DNA of 64,000 nucleotides from an uncultured Oceanospirillales bacterium (GTDB lineage Bacteria > Pseudomonadota > Gammaproteobacteria > Xanthomonadales > SZUA-36): contig CAJXKA010000002.1 of the NCBI GenBank assembly GCA_913055655.1, forward strand, positions 248,001-312,000, in the 5' to 3' direction. Shown piece by piece: positions 53,709 to 60,742 of this stretch; within the stretch, counting starts at the first letter, position 1, and the number at the start of each line of letters is the position of its first letter. The notes beneath the pieces are model-generated. The model saw only the letters and a list, made by a program, of their open reading frames with translations. It ran no database searches and was not told where the DNA came from. A program made the translations under genes and the position numbers.

Positions 53709-54179
53709 TTAGTCACCAGCACGGCAGGTTGAAGGCAGCCAGCGAGACTCACCAGCGCTCATCGTGCCAACGCAGTCCCATGTAATTGGCCCGTTGTTAC
53801 TCGTCGGGTTGTAATCAGTACCAGCACCAGTCTCAGGTTGCAGCTGTGCAGTGATGTTGGTGCCCGCACCAGTGTTTACAGCGGTAACCGTGATGTAACC
53901 GTTGGCAGGAGTAAGCTGCAGGTCATTACAGTATTGGCTTTCGCTGTTTGCGAAATCGAAACCATAGTCTTCTGCGGCAGTGGCGAAGTTGCCTTCAGAC
54001 TGGAAAAACTCTGAGATCGCAAGCTTAGCAGGGGCGGCCTGGTTAATGCATTCACTTACCTTGGCGCGAATGGTGTAGTCGTTGTAAGCCGGCACGGCCA
54101 GCGCGACCAGGATGGCGACGATCGCCACGACGATCATCAGTTCGATAAGGGTGAAACCCTTTTGAAGTTGCTTAGACAC
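53709..54179 (-). CDS. pilA: Type IV major pilin PilA
   Basis: A 156-residue prepilin. The leader MSKQLQKG is cut before [20 protein letters not shown], with Glu5 of the mature protein present; the hydrophobic helix is followed by a globular domain. It has Cys in ECINQA, QYCNDL, WDCVG and STCRAGD, the last pair giving the C-terminal disulfide loop. GTG 54179 with GGAGGG upstream is the real start; the ATG at 54194 contains that ribosome site. A sigma54-type promoter lies about 95 bp before the start, and PilS-PilR are encoded 5-8 kb away. Confidence 0.95.
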   Translation of the reverse strand: MSKQLQKGFTLIELMIVVAIVAILVALAVPAYNDYTIRAKVSECINQAAPAKLAISEFFQSEGNFATAAEDYGFDFANSESQYCNDLQLTPANGYITVTAVNTGAGTNITAQLQPETGAGTDYNPTSNNGPITWDCVGTMSAGESRWLPSTCRAGD

Positions 54180-54272
54180 TTTTCTACCCTCCAATGGTGT
54201 TGAAAATTCGGCGCCTGATTTCTTTCAAGTCGCCTTATGACCCCTAAGATGTCATGGGATGCGTGGTCTTAG

Positions 54273-54289
54273 ATGCAAGTTGTGGGCCA
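54273..54289 (-). promoter_or_regulatory. Sigma54 (RpoN) promoter of pilA
   Basis: Minus strand TGGCCC, ACAAC, TTGCAT: GG and GC are exactly ten bases apart, as in -24/-12 sigma54 promoters. The expected start is near 54263, giving a leader of about 84 bases. pilA is a classical RpoN/PilR target. Confidence 0.78.
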
Positions 54290-54373
54290 AGTTGGGTTTT
54301 TGGCTTTAAACAGGGGGTTGGGGGCGGTGGGGTGGTCTCGGAATGCGGCGACATGACGGTTGAGCGTCAGAAA

Positions 54374-54390
54374 GTGACAAAAATTGTCAC
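54374..54390. promoter_or_regulatory. Palindrome upstream of pilA, candidate PilR site
   Basis: GTGACA, AAAAT, TGTCAC is a perfect 6-bp inverted repeat about 110 bases upstream of the predicted pilA transcription start. It contains TGTC cores, as reported for PilR sites in Pseudomonas. It overlaps the 3' end of the EgtB-like gene. Confidence 0.45.
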
Positions 54391-55625
54391 CCTTTTCGGG
54401 TTGTAGGGGTGCTGTTTCGGGCCAGTCGCAGGCCGGTGAACTGCCATCGCGCATCCGGGTAGAAGAAATTTCGGTAGGTGGGTCTTGCGTGGCCGGGTGG
54501 GGTGGCGCCGCTGTGGCCGCGTAGCACCATCTGGTTGACCATGAATTTGCCGTTGTATTCGCCGACGGCGCCCTTGGCGGGGTGGAAGCCGGGGTAGGGG
54601 GCGTATGCGCTGGCGGTCCATTCCCAGTTGGCGACGTTTTCTGGCTTTGTGGCTTCCCATTCGAATTCGGTGGGCAGTCTTGCGCCGCGCCAGCGGGCGT
54701 AGGCGTCGGCTTCGTAGTAGCTGATGTGGGTGACGGGCTCGGTGGGGTCGACGGGTTTGTCGCCTCGCAGGGTGAAGTAGTGCCAGTGGCCTTCCTTTGT
54801 CTTTCGCCAGTAGAGGGGGGCTTCGATGCCTTCCCGTGTTCGCCAGGCCCAGCCGTCGGAGAGCCAGTGCAGGGGGTCTTGGTAGCCGCCTTCGTCCATG
54901 AATTGCTGCCACTCCTTATTGGTCACGGGGTGGGGGGCGAGTTCGGCGGCCTGCAGGCGCACCGTGTGCGCGGGGCGTTCGTTGTCGAAGGCGAAGCCTT
55001 GCGCGTTCGGGGCGTGGTCGTCGTGGCCGATGGTGTAGTCGCCCTCATCCAGGGGTTGCCAGTGGTGGGCGCTGTCGTTGTTGTGGGTTGTGTCCGCCGC
55101 GTCCCGGGGCGGGGTGTCGGTGGCCGGGAACAGGGCGGGCCAGGTGGGGTTTTGCCACAGGCCATGTTTGATATCGGTCAGCAGCAGTTCCTGGTGTTGC
55201 TGTTCATGGTGAATACCCAGGGTCAGCAGGGGGGCGATCGTGGCCAGCTGGGCTTCGGTGGCGTGGGTGAGCAGGTGTTCGATGGCCTGGTCGGTGTGGT
55301 GGCGCCATTCCATCACCCTTTGCAGCGGCGGTCTCGACATCATGCCGCGTTTTGGCCGCGGGTACTGTTCGCCGATGCCGTTGTAGTAGCTGTTGAAGAG
55401 CGTGCGGTGGGCGGGGTCGAATTCTTTGTGGCCGGGTTGGTGCTCGCACAATATGAACGTTTCGAAGAACCACGTGGTGTGGCCCAGGTGCCACTTGGTG
55501 GGGCTGGCGTCCGGCATGGACTGGATCATCTGGTCCTCCGCGCTCAGCGGGGCGGCCAGGGCCTCGGTGTGGGCGCGGGTGGTTTGGTATTGGGCGAGCA
55601 GGTCCTTGGCATTCATGTGCGACAT
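54387..55625 (-). CDS. egtB: EgtB-type iron(II)-dependent sulfoxide synthase-like protein
   Basis: EgtB joins hercynine and a thiol through C-S bond formation in ergothioneine synthesis. The 412-residue protein has the DinB-like N-terminal domain with WHLGHTTWFFETFIL and the iron-binding HEQQHQE motif near 140, then the formylglycine-generating-enzyme-like C-terminal domain (PVTNKEWQQFMDEGGY, RLPTEFEWEAT, VLRGHSGATPP). EgtD, which makes hercynine and often lies next to egtB, is absent from this window. SenA/OvoA-like substrates remain possible. Confidence 0.85.
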   Translation of the reverse strand: MSHMNAKDLLAQYQTTRAHTEALAAPLSAEDQMIQSMPDASPTKWHLGHTTWFFETFILCEHQPGHKEFDPAHRTLFNSYYNGIGEQYPRPKRGMMSRPPLQRVMEWRHHTDQAIEHLLTHATEAQLATIAPLLTLGIHHEQQHQELLLTDIKHGLWQNPTWPALFPATDTPPRDAADTTHNNDSAHHWQPLDEGDYTIGHDDHAPNAQGFAFDNERPAHTVRLQAAELAPHPVTNKEWQQFMDEGGYQDPLHWLSDGWAWRTREGIEAPLYWRKTKEGHWHYFTLRGDKPVDPTEPVTHISYYEADAYARWRGARLPTEFEWEATKPENVANWEWTASAYAPYPGFHPAKGAVGEYNGKFMVNQMVLRGHSGATPPGHARPTYRNFFYPDARWQFTGLRLARNSTPTTRKG

Positions 55626-55755
55626 TCTCTGGGTGCGGGTTTCTGTGCGTCAAACGATATTTTCCTACACGTTTTTGGGAGGTTTTGATGTATTCGTTCT
55701 GTTTGCGTGATGGGAGAATTTTCGGGTTGGAAAAGGTGAGGTCGCTACGGCTATG

Positions 55756-55772
55756 TATAATACGTATATTAC
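55756..55772 (+). promoter_or_regulatory. Promoter/operator of the Phd-PemK-like TA pair
   Basis: A perfect TATAAT (55756-55761) overlaps a near-palindrome centred on ATACGTAT, 37 bases before the antitoxin ATG. It is suited to antitoxin autorepression. No good -35 is seen. Confidence 0.45.
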
Positions 55773-55797
55773 GTTTTTTAAGCGGCGAGTTGTCCTT

Positions 55798-56052
55798 ATG
55801 GCCAGAACGACTGCACTACAGTTCCAGCGAAAGTTCGGGTACTTCCAGCACCAGGCGCAACGTGAGCCGGTGGAGATTACGCGCCATGGGCGGCGCGAGT
55901 TCGTCTTGCTGTCCGCTGAGCAGTACGACTGGTTGAAAGCGGCGGCCCAGCGCGTTCATCGAACGGCGGATGCCCCGGCCGTTGTCGCCGCTGCCGTTGA
56001 GCGCGCGGAAATGGACCCGGAACACGATTCACTGGATGAGCTTCTTGATTGA
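55798..56052 (+). CDS. Phd/YefM-type antitoxin
   Basis: An 84-residue antitoxin. LQFQRKFGYFQHQAQREPVEITRHGRREFVLLSAEQYDWL has the Phd/YefM DNA-binding pattern, and the C-terminus is acidic (MDPEHDSLDELLD). ATG 55798 is chosen over an upstream in-frame ATG because similarity starts there. Its TGA overlaps the TTG of the toxin gene. Confidence 0.8.
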   Translation: MARTTALQFQRKFGYFQHQAQREPVEITRHGRREFVLLSAEQYDWLKAAAQRVHRTADAPAVVAAAVERAEMDPEHDSLDELLD

Positions 56053-56492
56053 GCAATTTGATGGCCTTGCCAGAACCCAGGCCCGGCCTGGTTTTTCGAT
56101 ACGACTATCTTTGGTCCCACGAGGAACGGGCCGGTCGTGTCCAGGGTAAGGACCGCCCTGCCTGTCTTGTTGCGGCGGTTGATCTGCCAACGCTCGCACA
56201 ACAAGTGGTCATTCTCCCAATAACGCACCGGCCGCCAACCGGGGATTCAGTGGGCATCGAGATTCCTGCGAAGGTGAAGTTGCATTTGGGGCTTGATGAC
56301 ATGCCCAGCTGGATCATCGTCTCTGAGCATAATGTTGATTCCTGGCCGAACGCCGGACTTTCACCCATACCGGGCCAGCCACGGGGCACTTATGCCTTTG
56401 GATTCATTCCACCGGGTTTGTTCAGGCGTGTGAAGTCTGAATTTCTAAACATGTTACGGGCTGGGCGCGGGGGACCAGTTCGTCGTGAGTGA
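56049..56492 (+). CDS. PemK/MazF-like toxin
   Basis: A 147-residue protein. PRPGLVFRYDYLWSHEERAG, KDRPACLVAAVD and QQVVILPITHRPP resemble PemK-like endoribonuclease toxins, which keep a beta-barrel with RPG.V and RPA.V motifs, though in a longer form than MazF. The start is TTG 56049, coupled to the antitoxin, or ATG 56061. It pairs with the Phd-type antitoxin rather than MazE, a mix-and-match combination. Confidence 0.72.
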   Translation: MSNLMALPEPRPGLVFRYDYLWSHEERAGRVQGKDRPACLVAAVDLPTLAQQVVILPITHRPPTGDSVGIEIPAKVKLHLGLDDMPSWIIVSEHNVDSWPNAGLSPIPGQPRGTYAFGFIPPGLFRRVKSEFLNMLRAGRGGPVRRE

Positions 56493-56638
56493 TGCTCGAC
56501 GTGCCCCGTGAGCATGTCCAACCTGGAGCGGTCGACAAAGGCTATGCTTGCGGAGGATGTGGCGGAGAGCCGGAAGCGGCGGTGATGCGCGTTCGGTGCG
56601 TCAGTCGTTTCGTGTCCGAGGTGGTAAACTGGCACACG

Positions 56639-56833
56639 ATGAAACGCGTGGCACAGGTTTTTCACGGTTTTCCGGACGCGGAGCGGGCGGATGAGGAGTA
56701 CTACGCTTTGCTCTCGCCCCGGGAACGGGTCGATATACTTCTTGAGCTGATTGAACGGTACCGGAGCTCCCTTGGCCAGGCTGCAGAGCGATTTGAGCGA
56801 GTTCATCGATTTACTCAACTCAACGAAAGTTGA
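56639..56833 (+). CDS. Small acidic partner of a nucleotidyltransferase-like protein
   Basis: A 64-residue protein, MKRVAQVFHGFPDAERADEE then YYALLSPRERVDILLELIERYR. I recall this kind of sequence as a frequent companion of single-domain nucleotidyltransferases in TA-like pairs, but it has no established function. ATG 56639 is used; the open frame continues upstream. It overlaps the start of the next gene by more than 80 bp in another frame. Confidence 0.6.
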   Translation: MKRVAQVFHGFPDAERADEEYYALLSPRERVDILLELIERYRSSLGQAAERFERVHRFTQLNES

Positions 56834-57110
56834 GTACCTCGTTGTTGGCGGCCACGCGGTCGCATTCCATGGATACCCGCGCTTTACCGGTGACATAGAC
56901 GTATTCATTCGGACGACACCCGAAAACGTGGAGCGCGTATTGCAGGCACTGGAGGCGTTCGGATTCGGGGATCTGAAGCTGCGCACAGGCGACCTGACTG
57001 AACCCGATCGGATCTTGCAACTGGGGCATCCTCCCAATCGTATCGACCTCCTGACCTCCATATCCGGCGTTGGTTTCGCGGAGGCGTGGGGTAGTCGCGC
57101 CGTCGGGTGA
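56751..57110 (+). CDS. Truncated nucleotidyltransferase-like protein (AbiEii/DUF6036-like)
   Basis: A 119-residue protein starting near FIDLLNSTKVEYLVVGGHAV, with the GG and DID motifs of the pol-beta nucleotidyltransferase fold (AFHGYPRFTGDIDVFI) and LGHPPNRIDLLTSISGV. Related proteins continue about 40-60 residues further with a conserved KRATGRPKD-type helix; here a stop comes directly after GFAEAWGSRAVG. The gene is probably truncated. The start is uncertain (TTG 56751 or TTG 56772). Such enzymes may modify tRNA or proteins, but this is not shown here. Confidence 0.6.
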   Translation: MNGTGAPLARLQSDLSEFIDLLNSTKVEYLVVGGHAVAFHGYPRFTGDIDVFIRTTPENVERVLQALEAFGFGDLKLRTGDLTEPDRILQLGHPPNRIDLLTSISGVGFAEAWGSRAVG

Positions 57111-57134
57111 CATGTGCGGCCTTGCGCCGATTTG

Positions 57135-57419
57135 TTACCGCTTGATGTCCCGGTAGAAGTACTCATGTGAGCCCAGTGCCATGAGCTCCAGGACCAGTTT
57201 GTCGTCATTGAAACTGTAGCCCAGCAGCGTTTGTTGCTTGTTCATTTTGAATTTGTAGACGCGTAGGAACGCCAGGTCCCCACGTTTACGTTCGCCGATT
57301 TCCGGTTGGGCCATCAAGGTTCTGACCGCGGTATCCAGGTCCTTCTTCTGCCGGGCGTTGAGTTTCTTTGCCGCTTTGCGAAACGAGGGGGTCTGCAGAA
57401 CCTGGCTGACGTTAGCCAA
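57135..57419 (-). CDS. RelE/ParE-superfamily toxin
   Basis: A 94-residue toxin-like protein: FRKAAKKLNARQKKDLDTAV, GDLAFLRVYKFKMNKQQTLLGYSF and LELMALGSHEYFYRDIKR follow the RelE/ParE outline (helix pair, then beta strands and a C-terminal aromatic/His region). It overlaps the upstream antitoxin gene by 8 bp. It is probably a ribosome-dependent mRNase or gyrase inhibitor; the sequence does not decide. Confidence 0.82.
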   Translation of the reverse strand: MANVSQVLQTPSFRKAAKKLNARQKKDLDTAVRTLMAQPEIGERKRGDLAFLRVYKFKMNKQQTLLGYSFNDDKLVLELMALGSHEYFYRDIKR

Positions 57420-57633
57420 ATTCGTAGGTTTCCAGCTTGCCGGCGTCGCGTTCGGCCTGGGCGATGATGGCCTGGCGGACGAACTCGTAGGGCAGGTCCG
57501 GGTTGTCTTCCATGATCTCGCCGATCTTCGCCCAGTGCTCGATCTGCTTTGGCGGCGTGCGGTTCAGCGCCTTTCCCATGATGGTGGCGCGTTCCACCAG
57601 TTTCTCGTCCAGGCGGATGCTGTTGGTGGCCAT
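57412..57633 (-). CDS. ParD-like antitoxin
   Basis: A 73-residue antitoxin: ATNSIRLDEKLVERATIMGK, then TPPKQIEHWAKIGEIMEDNPDLP, the pattern of the ParD-like family (SIRL...IE.WA.IG....NPDLP). ATG 57633 is preferred over the longer frame from 57681, because similarity begins there. It is coupled to the RelE/ParE-type toxin gene. Confidence 0.82.
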   Translation of the reverse strand: MATNSIRLDEKLVERATIMGKALNRTPPKQIEHWAKIGEIMEDNPDLPYEFVRQAIIAQAERDAGKLETYEFG

Positions 57634-57739
57634 GGTGGCTTCCTCGGGTTTGGTAGCGTTTGTAGTGTGGTAATTTACCACAAATGTAGCAATCGGCGCC
57701 GTGATCTTCGAGGTGGCTCCATTTTGGACAGGTTCAGGT

Positions 57740-57994
57740 TCAGTAGTGATACCGACATTGCGCGATCAACAGCCTGTCCCTTTCCACGGTGTAGACAAGG
57801 CGGTGTTCGCGGTCGATACGACGGGACCAGTACCCGGACCAGTTACCGCGGAGTGGTTCGGGTTTGCCCGGGCCCTGGTGCGGTTCGCGCACGATGTCGC
57901 GGATCAACTCATTGATGCGTTTTAGCTTTTTGCGGTCCGTTTTATGCCAGTGCTGGCAGTCCTGCCAGGCCAGTGGATGGAAGCAGATCTCCAC
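57740..57994 (-). CDS. yoeB: YoeB/Txe-type mRNA interferase toxin
   Basis: An 84-residue YoeB-like toxin that would cleave mRNA in the ribosome. FHPLAWQDCQHWHKTDRKKL, IVREPHQGPGKPEPLRGNWSG, SRRIDREHRLVYTVE and the terminal CRYHY are diagnostic. The start is GTG 57994. It lies 9 bp after the YefM-like antitoxin gene. Confidence 0.93.
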   Translation of the reverse strand: MEICFHPLAWQDCQHWHKTDRKKLKRINELIRDIVREPHQGPGKPEPLRGNWSGYWSRRIDREHRLVYTVERDRLLIAQCRYHY

Positions 57995-58003
57995 CTGGCG
58001 GGA

Positions 58004-58255
58004 TCAGTCAGCCAGTTCCCGGGGTTGGCCTTCGCCCTGGCGCAGACCTTCGATGGCTTGGTTCAGGCGTTCCGCGTTTCTCGGGCTGGAAGCCAGGTAC
58101 AGCGTTTCTTCCAGCGATGCATAGTCCTCGGCCGAAAGCAGAACGGCGCCTTTGCCCTTCTGGCGCGTGATGTAGAGCGGCGCGTGGTCTTCGTTGACCT
58201 GGTCCATGGCGCTGGCCAGCTGTTGGCGCAGGTCGGTGTAGGTGATGGTTTTCAT
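58004..58255 (-). CDS. yefM: YefM-type antitoxin
   Basis: An 83-residue antitoxin of the Phd/YefM family: MKTITYTDLRQQLASAMDQV, PLYITRQKGKGAVLLSAEDY and SLEETLYLASSPRNAERL are near-consensus YefM. It binds its promoter and inhibits the YoeB toxin encoded downstream. Confidence 0.93.
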   Translation of the reverse strand: MKTITYTDLRQQLASAMDQVNEDHAPLYITRQKGKGAVLLSAEDYASLEETLYLASSPRNAERLNQAIEGLRQGEGQPRELAD

Positions 58256-58287
58256 GTGGCCATCCTACCTGTACGTGTTTCTGTACG

Positions 58288-58416
58288 TCAATCGGATGTC
58301 ATGGCGGGCGTGTGCCTATGCGTTCGCGCAGGGCGGCGGGCCGTCGACAGGTCCAGATCGTCGATGATGTCTTCCTCTCCCGCGTCGAATTTCTCTTCAA
58401 AGTCTTTGGCTTTCAT
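58288..58416 (-). pseudogene. Remnant of a BrnA/CopG-like antitoxin gene
   Basis: A 42-residue frame with ribosome site GAGGAG begins MKAKDFEEKFDAGEEDIIDD followed by LDLSTARRPA. This is the common N-terminus of CopG-type antitoxins (KA.EFD.KFD.GED....LDLS.ARRP), but the DNA-binding C-terminal half is lost. No toxin gene accompanies it. Confidence 0.6.
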
Positions 58417-58603
58417 AAAGCGCAATCTCCTCGAGTCGTGACCGCGTGTTTGGGGGAACGTATTTTCCTCGTTGGACAGACTTCAGTGCGCCAATCGCTG
58501 GTCGTCACAGTCATTTCCTACGCGTTTTAGCAGAGTTTTGCCGTATCTCGACTCATCGGAGAAGTGCGAACATTTTTGGGCACTAATCCAATGGCGTATA
58601 GCT

Positions 58604-58942
58604 GTGAAATTACTTACCATAACGGAGATGCCGGAATTCATCAGTCGTGTCGACAAACTTCTTTCCCCGGAGCAACGGGGTGAATTGTTCGCACACTTGG
58701 CGGCTAACCCCAAAAAGGGTGTCCTTTTGAAAGGGGCCGGTGGCGTCAGAAAACTACGATGGAAACGCGACGGGACAGGTAAGAGTGGCGGCATTAGGGT
58801 TGTCTATTACTTTCATAATGATCAGCTTCCGCTTTACTTGCTGACCCTTTTTGGCAAGGGCGAGAAGGGCAATTTAAGTAAGGCAGAGCGAAATGAACTT
58901 GCGAAACTGGTCAGGTTTTTGATTCAGGCTTGGGAAGACTGA
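58604..58942 (+). CDS. HigB/RelE-type toxin
   Basis: A 112-residue RelE-superfamily toxin of the type paired with HTH antitoxins. ITEMPEFISRVDKLLSPEQR, GAGGVRKLRWKRDGTGKSGG, IRVVYYFHNDQLPLYLLTLF and KGEKGNLSKAERNELAKLV match this subgroup. GTG 58604 is the probable start. It is followed by the antitoxin after 2 bp, toxin first, as in HigBA-like operons. Confidence 0.87.
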   Translation: MKLLTITEMPEFISRVDKLLSPEQRGELFAHLAANPKKGVLLKGAGGVRKLRWKRDGTGKSGGIRVVYYFHNDQLPLYLLTLFGKGEKGNLSKAERNELAKLVRFLIQAWED

Positions 58943-58944
58943 AA

Positions 58945-59235
58945 ATGAGTGAAGCATTCGAGAGTATCAAGGCAGGGCTGGAGCAGGCGATCGACCATGC
59001 CCGGGGAAAAGTCGTCAAGGCAAGGGTGCACGAGGTTGGTCCACTGGATGTAAAGGCGATCCGTCGTAATGTCAGTATGTCCCAAAGTGAATTCGCCACG
59101 TCGTTTGGCATCAGCCTGGGGACCTTGCGTCACTGGGAACGTGGGGATCGCCAGCCCCGCGGTCCGGCACGGGTGCTGCTGAACGTGCTCGCCAGGGATC
59201 CGCAGGCGGTTCTGAACGCGCTGCGCGAAGGGTGA
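58945..59235 (+). CDS. HTH-type antitoxin (NadS/HigA-like)
   Basis: A 96-residue Cro/CI-type DNA-binding antitoxin: IRRNVSMSQSEFATSFGISLGTLRHWERGDRQPRGPARVLL is the conserved HTH, followed by LARDPQAVLNAL. The N-terminal part (MSEAFESIKAGLEQAIDHAR) probably binds the toxin. ATG 58945 lies directly after the toxin gene. It converges on pilR with a long palindrome between. Confidence 0.88.
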   Translation: MSEAFESIKAGLEQAIDHARGKVVKARVHEVGPLDVKAIRRNVSMSQSEFATSFGISLGTLRHWERGDRQPRGPARVLLNVLARDPQAVLNALREG

Positions 59236-59240
59236 GCGAC

Positions 59241-59295
59241 GGGGTCGGAGTAAAGTGCCAGGGTAATTTTTACCCTGGCACTTTACTCCGACCCC
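59241..59295. repeat. Perfect 26-bp palindrome, REP-like, between convergent genes
   Basis: Positions 59241-59266 pair perfectly with 59270-59295 around a TTT loop. The outer arm begins GGGGTCGGAGTAAAGTG. Similar palindromes are common in Proteobacteria near REP-associated tyrosine transposases, though none is present here. It could also terminate transcription of both the HTH antitoxin and pilR, although it has no T-run. Confidence 0.85.
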
Positions 59296-59299
59296 TTCA

Positions 59300-60742
59300 T
59301 TAATCTATTCCGTATTTCTTGAGCTTGTACCGCAACGACCGAAAACTGATCCCCAGCGCATCGGCCGCCCGCGTTTTGTTGTAGCGGGCCTTCTTCAGCG
59401 CCTCTTCCAGCATCTGTTTCTCGATGTCTTCCATGTAGGTGTCGAGTGACTGGTCGTCGTCCAGGCCGGGCAGGGGGGCGTCGCCGTTCTGGCCGTGGCC
59501 GTTTCCCCCCAGGTGGGGGTCGTCGAACTGCTCCAGCATCAGGTCGTCGGGGCCGATCTCGGTGCCTTCACACATGGTCACCGCGCGCTGCAGGATGTTG
59601 ATCAGCTCGCGGACGTTACCGCTGAAGTCGTGCTGCTGCAGGGTTTCCATGGCCGCCGGCGAGATGGACGGGGCTTTTGTGTCCCACTCGGCGGTGATGT
59701 CGCCCAGGAAATGTTCGGCCAGCAGCGGGATGTCCTCGGGTCGCTCGGCCAGGCTGGGCATGTGCAGCTCGATGACGTTCAGGCGGAAGTAGAGATCGCT
59801 GCGGAACTTGCCGTCCTCCACCAGTGGTTTGAGGGCCTGGTGGGTGGCTGAAACGATCCGCACGTCCACGCCCACTTCCTCGCGCGCGCCGATGGGGCGG
59901 ACGGCTTTTTCCTGGATGGCGCGCAGCAGTTTTACCTGCATGTGCAGGGGCAGGTCGGCGACCTCGTCCAGCAGCAGGGTGCCGCCGTCGGCGGCCTGGA
60001 ACAGGCCTTCCTTGTCGGCGGCGGCGCCGGTGAAGCTGCCTTTCCTGTGGCCGAAGAACTCGCTTTCCATCAGCTCGGTGGGGATGGCGCCGCAGTTGAC
60101 GGGCACGAACGGTTCGCCGGCGCGCGGGCCCAGGTCGTGGATCAGCCTTGCGCCCAGCTCCTTGCCGGAACCGCTGGGGCCGGAGATCAGCACCGGGGCC
60201 TGGCTGCGGGACAGCTTGCGGATCATGGCGCGGCATTTCTGGATGGCCTGCGAGGTGCCGATCAGGCGCGCCAGGTCGCCCTCCGCTTCAGGCGGGCGGG
60301 CCGGGGCGTCCTGGCCGGAGCCCGCGCTGCTGTCGCCGTCATCCGCCTCGGCGCTGGCGCGATCGTCGCCGGCGCGCAGTTTCAGCGCGGTGTTCACCAG
60401 CCTTCTCAGCATGCCTAAGTCGACGGGCTTGCTGACGAAATCGAATGCGCCCAGTTTCAGGGCCTGGACGGCGTCTTCCACGCGGCCGTGCGCGGTGATC
60501 ACGGCCACCGGCAGCTCCGGGTGGTCGCGGCCGATTTGCTGGACCAGGTCCAGGCCGTTGCCGTCGGGCAGTTTCATGTCGGTCAGGCAGAAGCTGAAAT
60601 CGTGGCCGCCCAGCGCTCGGCGGGCTTCGGCCAGGTCGGCCGCGGCGGTGACGCGCAGGCCCATGCGTTCCAGCGTCATCACCAGCAGGTCCCGGATGTC
60701 GGGCTCGTCGTCAATGATGAGGACATGCTGGTTGTCGATCAT
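59300..60742 (-). CDS. pilR: Sigma54-dependent response regulator PilR
   Basis: PilR is the NtrC-family activator of pilA transcription. The 480-residue protein has a receiver domain (1-120, phosphorylatable Asp55 in LTDMKLPDG), a sigma54-interaction AAA+ domain (about 160-390, GPSGSGKE Walker A, GSFTGA loop in place of the usual GAFTGA), and a Fis-type HTH (EEALKKARYNKTRAADALGI). Its start overlaps the pilS stop (ATGA). A matching sigma54 promoter lies ahead of pilA at about 54280. Confidence 0.95.
   Translation of the reverse strand: MIDNQHVLIIDDEPDIRDLLVMTLERMGLRVTAAADLAEARRALGGHDFSFCLTDMKLPDGNGLDLVQQIGRDHPELPVAVITAHGRVEDAVQALKLGAFDFVSKPVDLGMLRRLVNTALKLRAGDDRASAEADDGDSSAGSGQDAPARPPEAEGDLARLIGTSQAIQKCRAMIRKLSRSQAPVLISGPSGSGKELGARLIHDLGPRAGEPFVPVNCGAIPTELMESEFFGHRKGSFTGAAADKEGLFQAADGGTLLLDEVADLPLHMQVKLLRAIQEKAVRPIGAREEVGVDVRIVSATHQALKPLVEDGKFRSDLYFRLNVIELHMPSLAERPEDIPLLAEHFLGDITAEWDTKAPSISPAAMETLQQHDFSGNVRELINILQRAVTMCEGTEIGPDDLMLEQFDDPHLGGNGHGQNGDAPLPGLDDDQSLDTYMEDIEKQMLEEALKKARYNKTRAADALGISFRSLRYKLKKYGID

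Noticed and set aside
54582..55688. Plus-strand frame of 368 codons opposite the EgtB-like gene
   Set aside because: Gly/Val-rich antisense shadow; the EgtB-like protein has clear domains on the minus strand.
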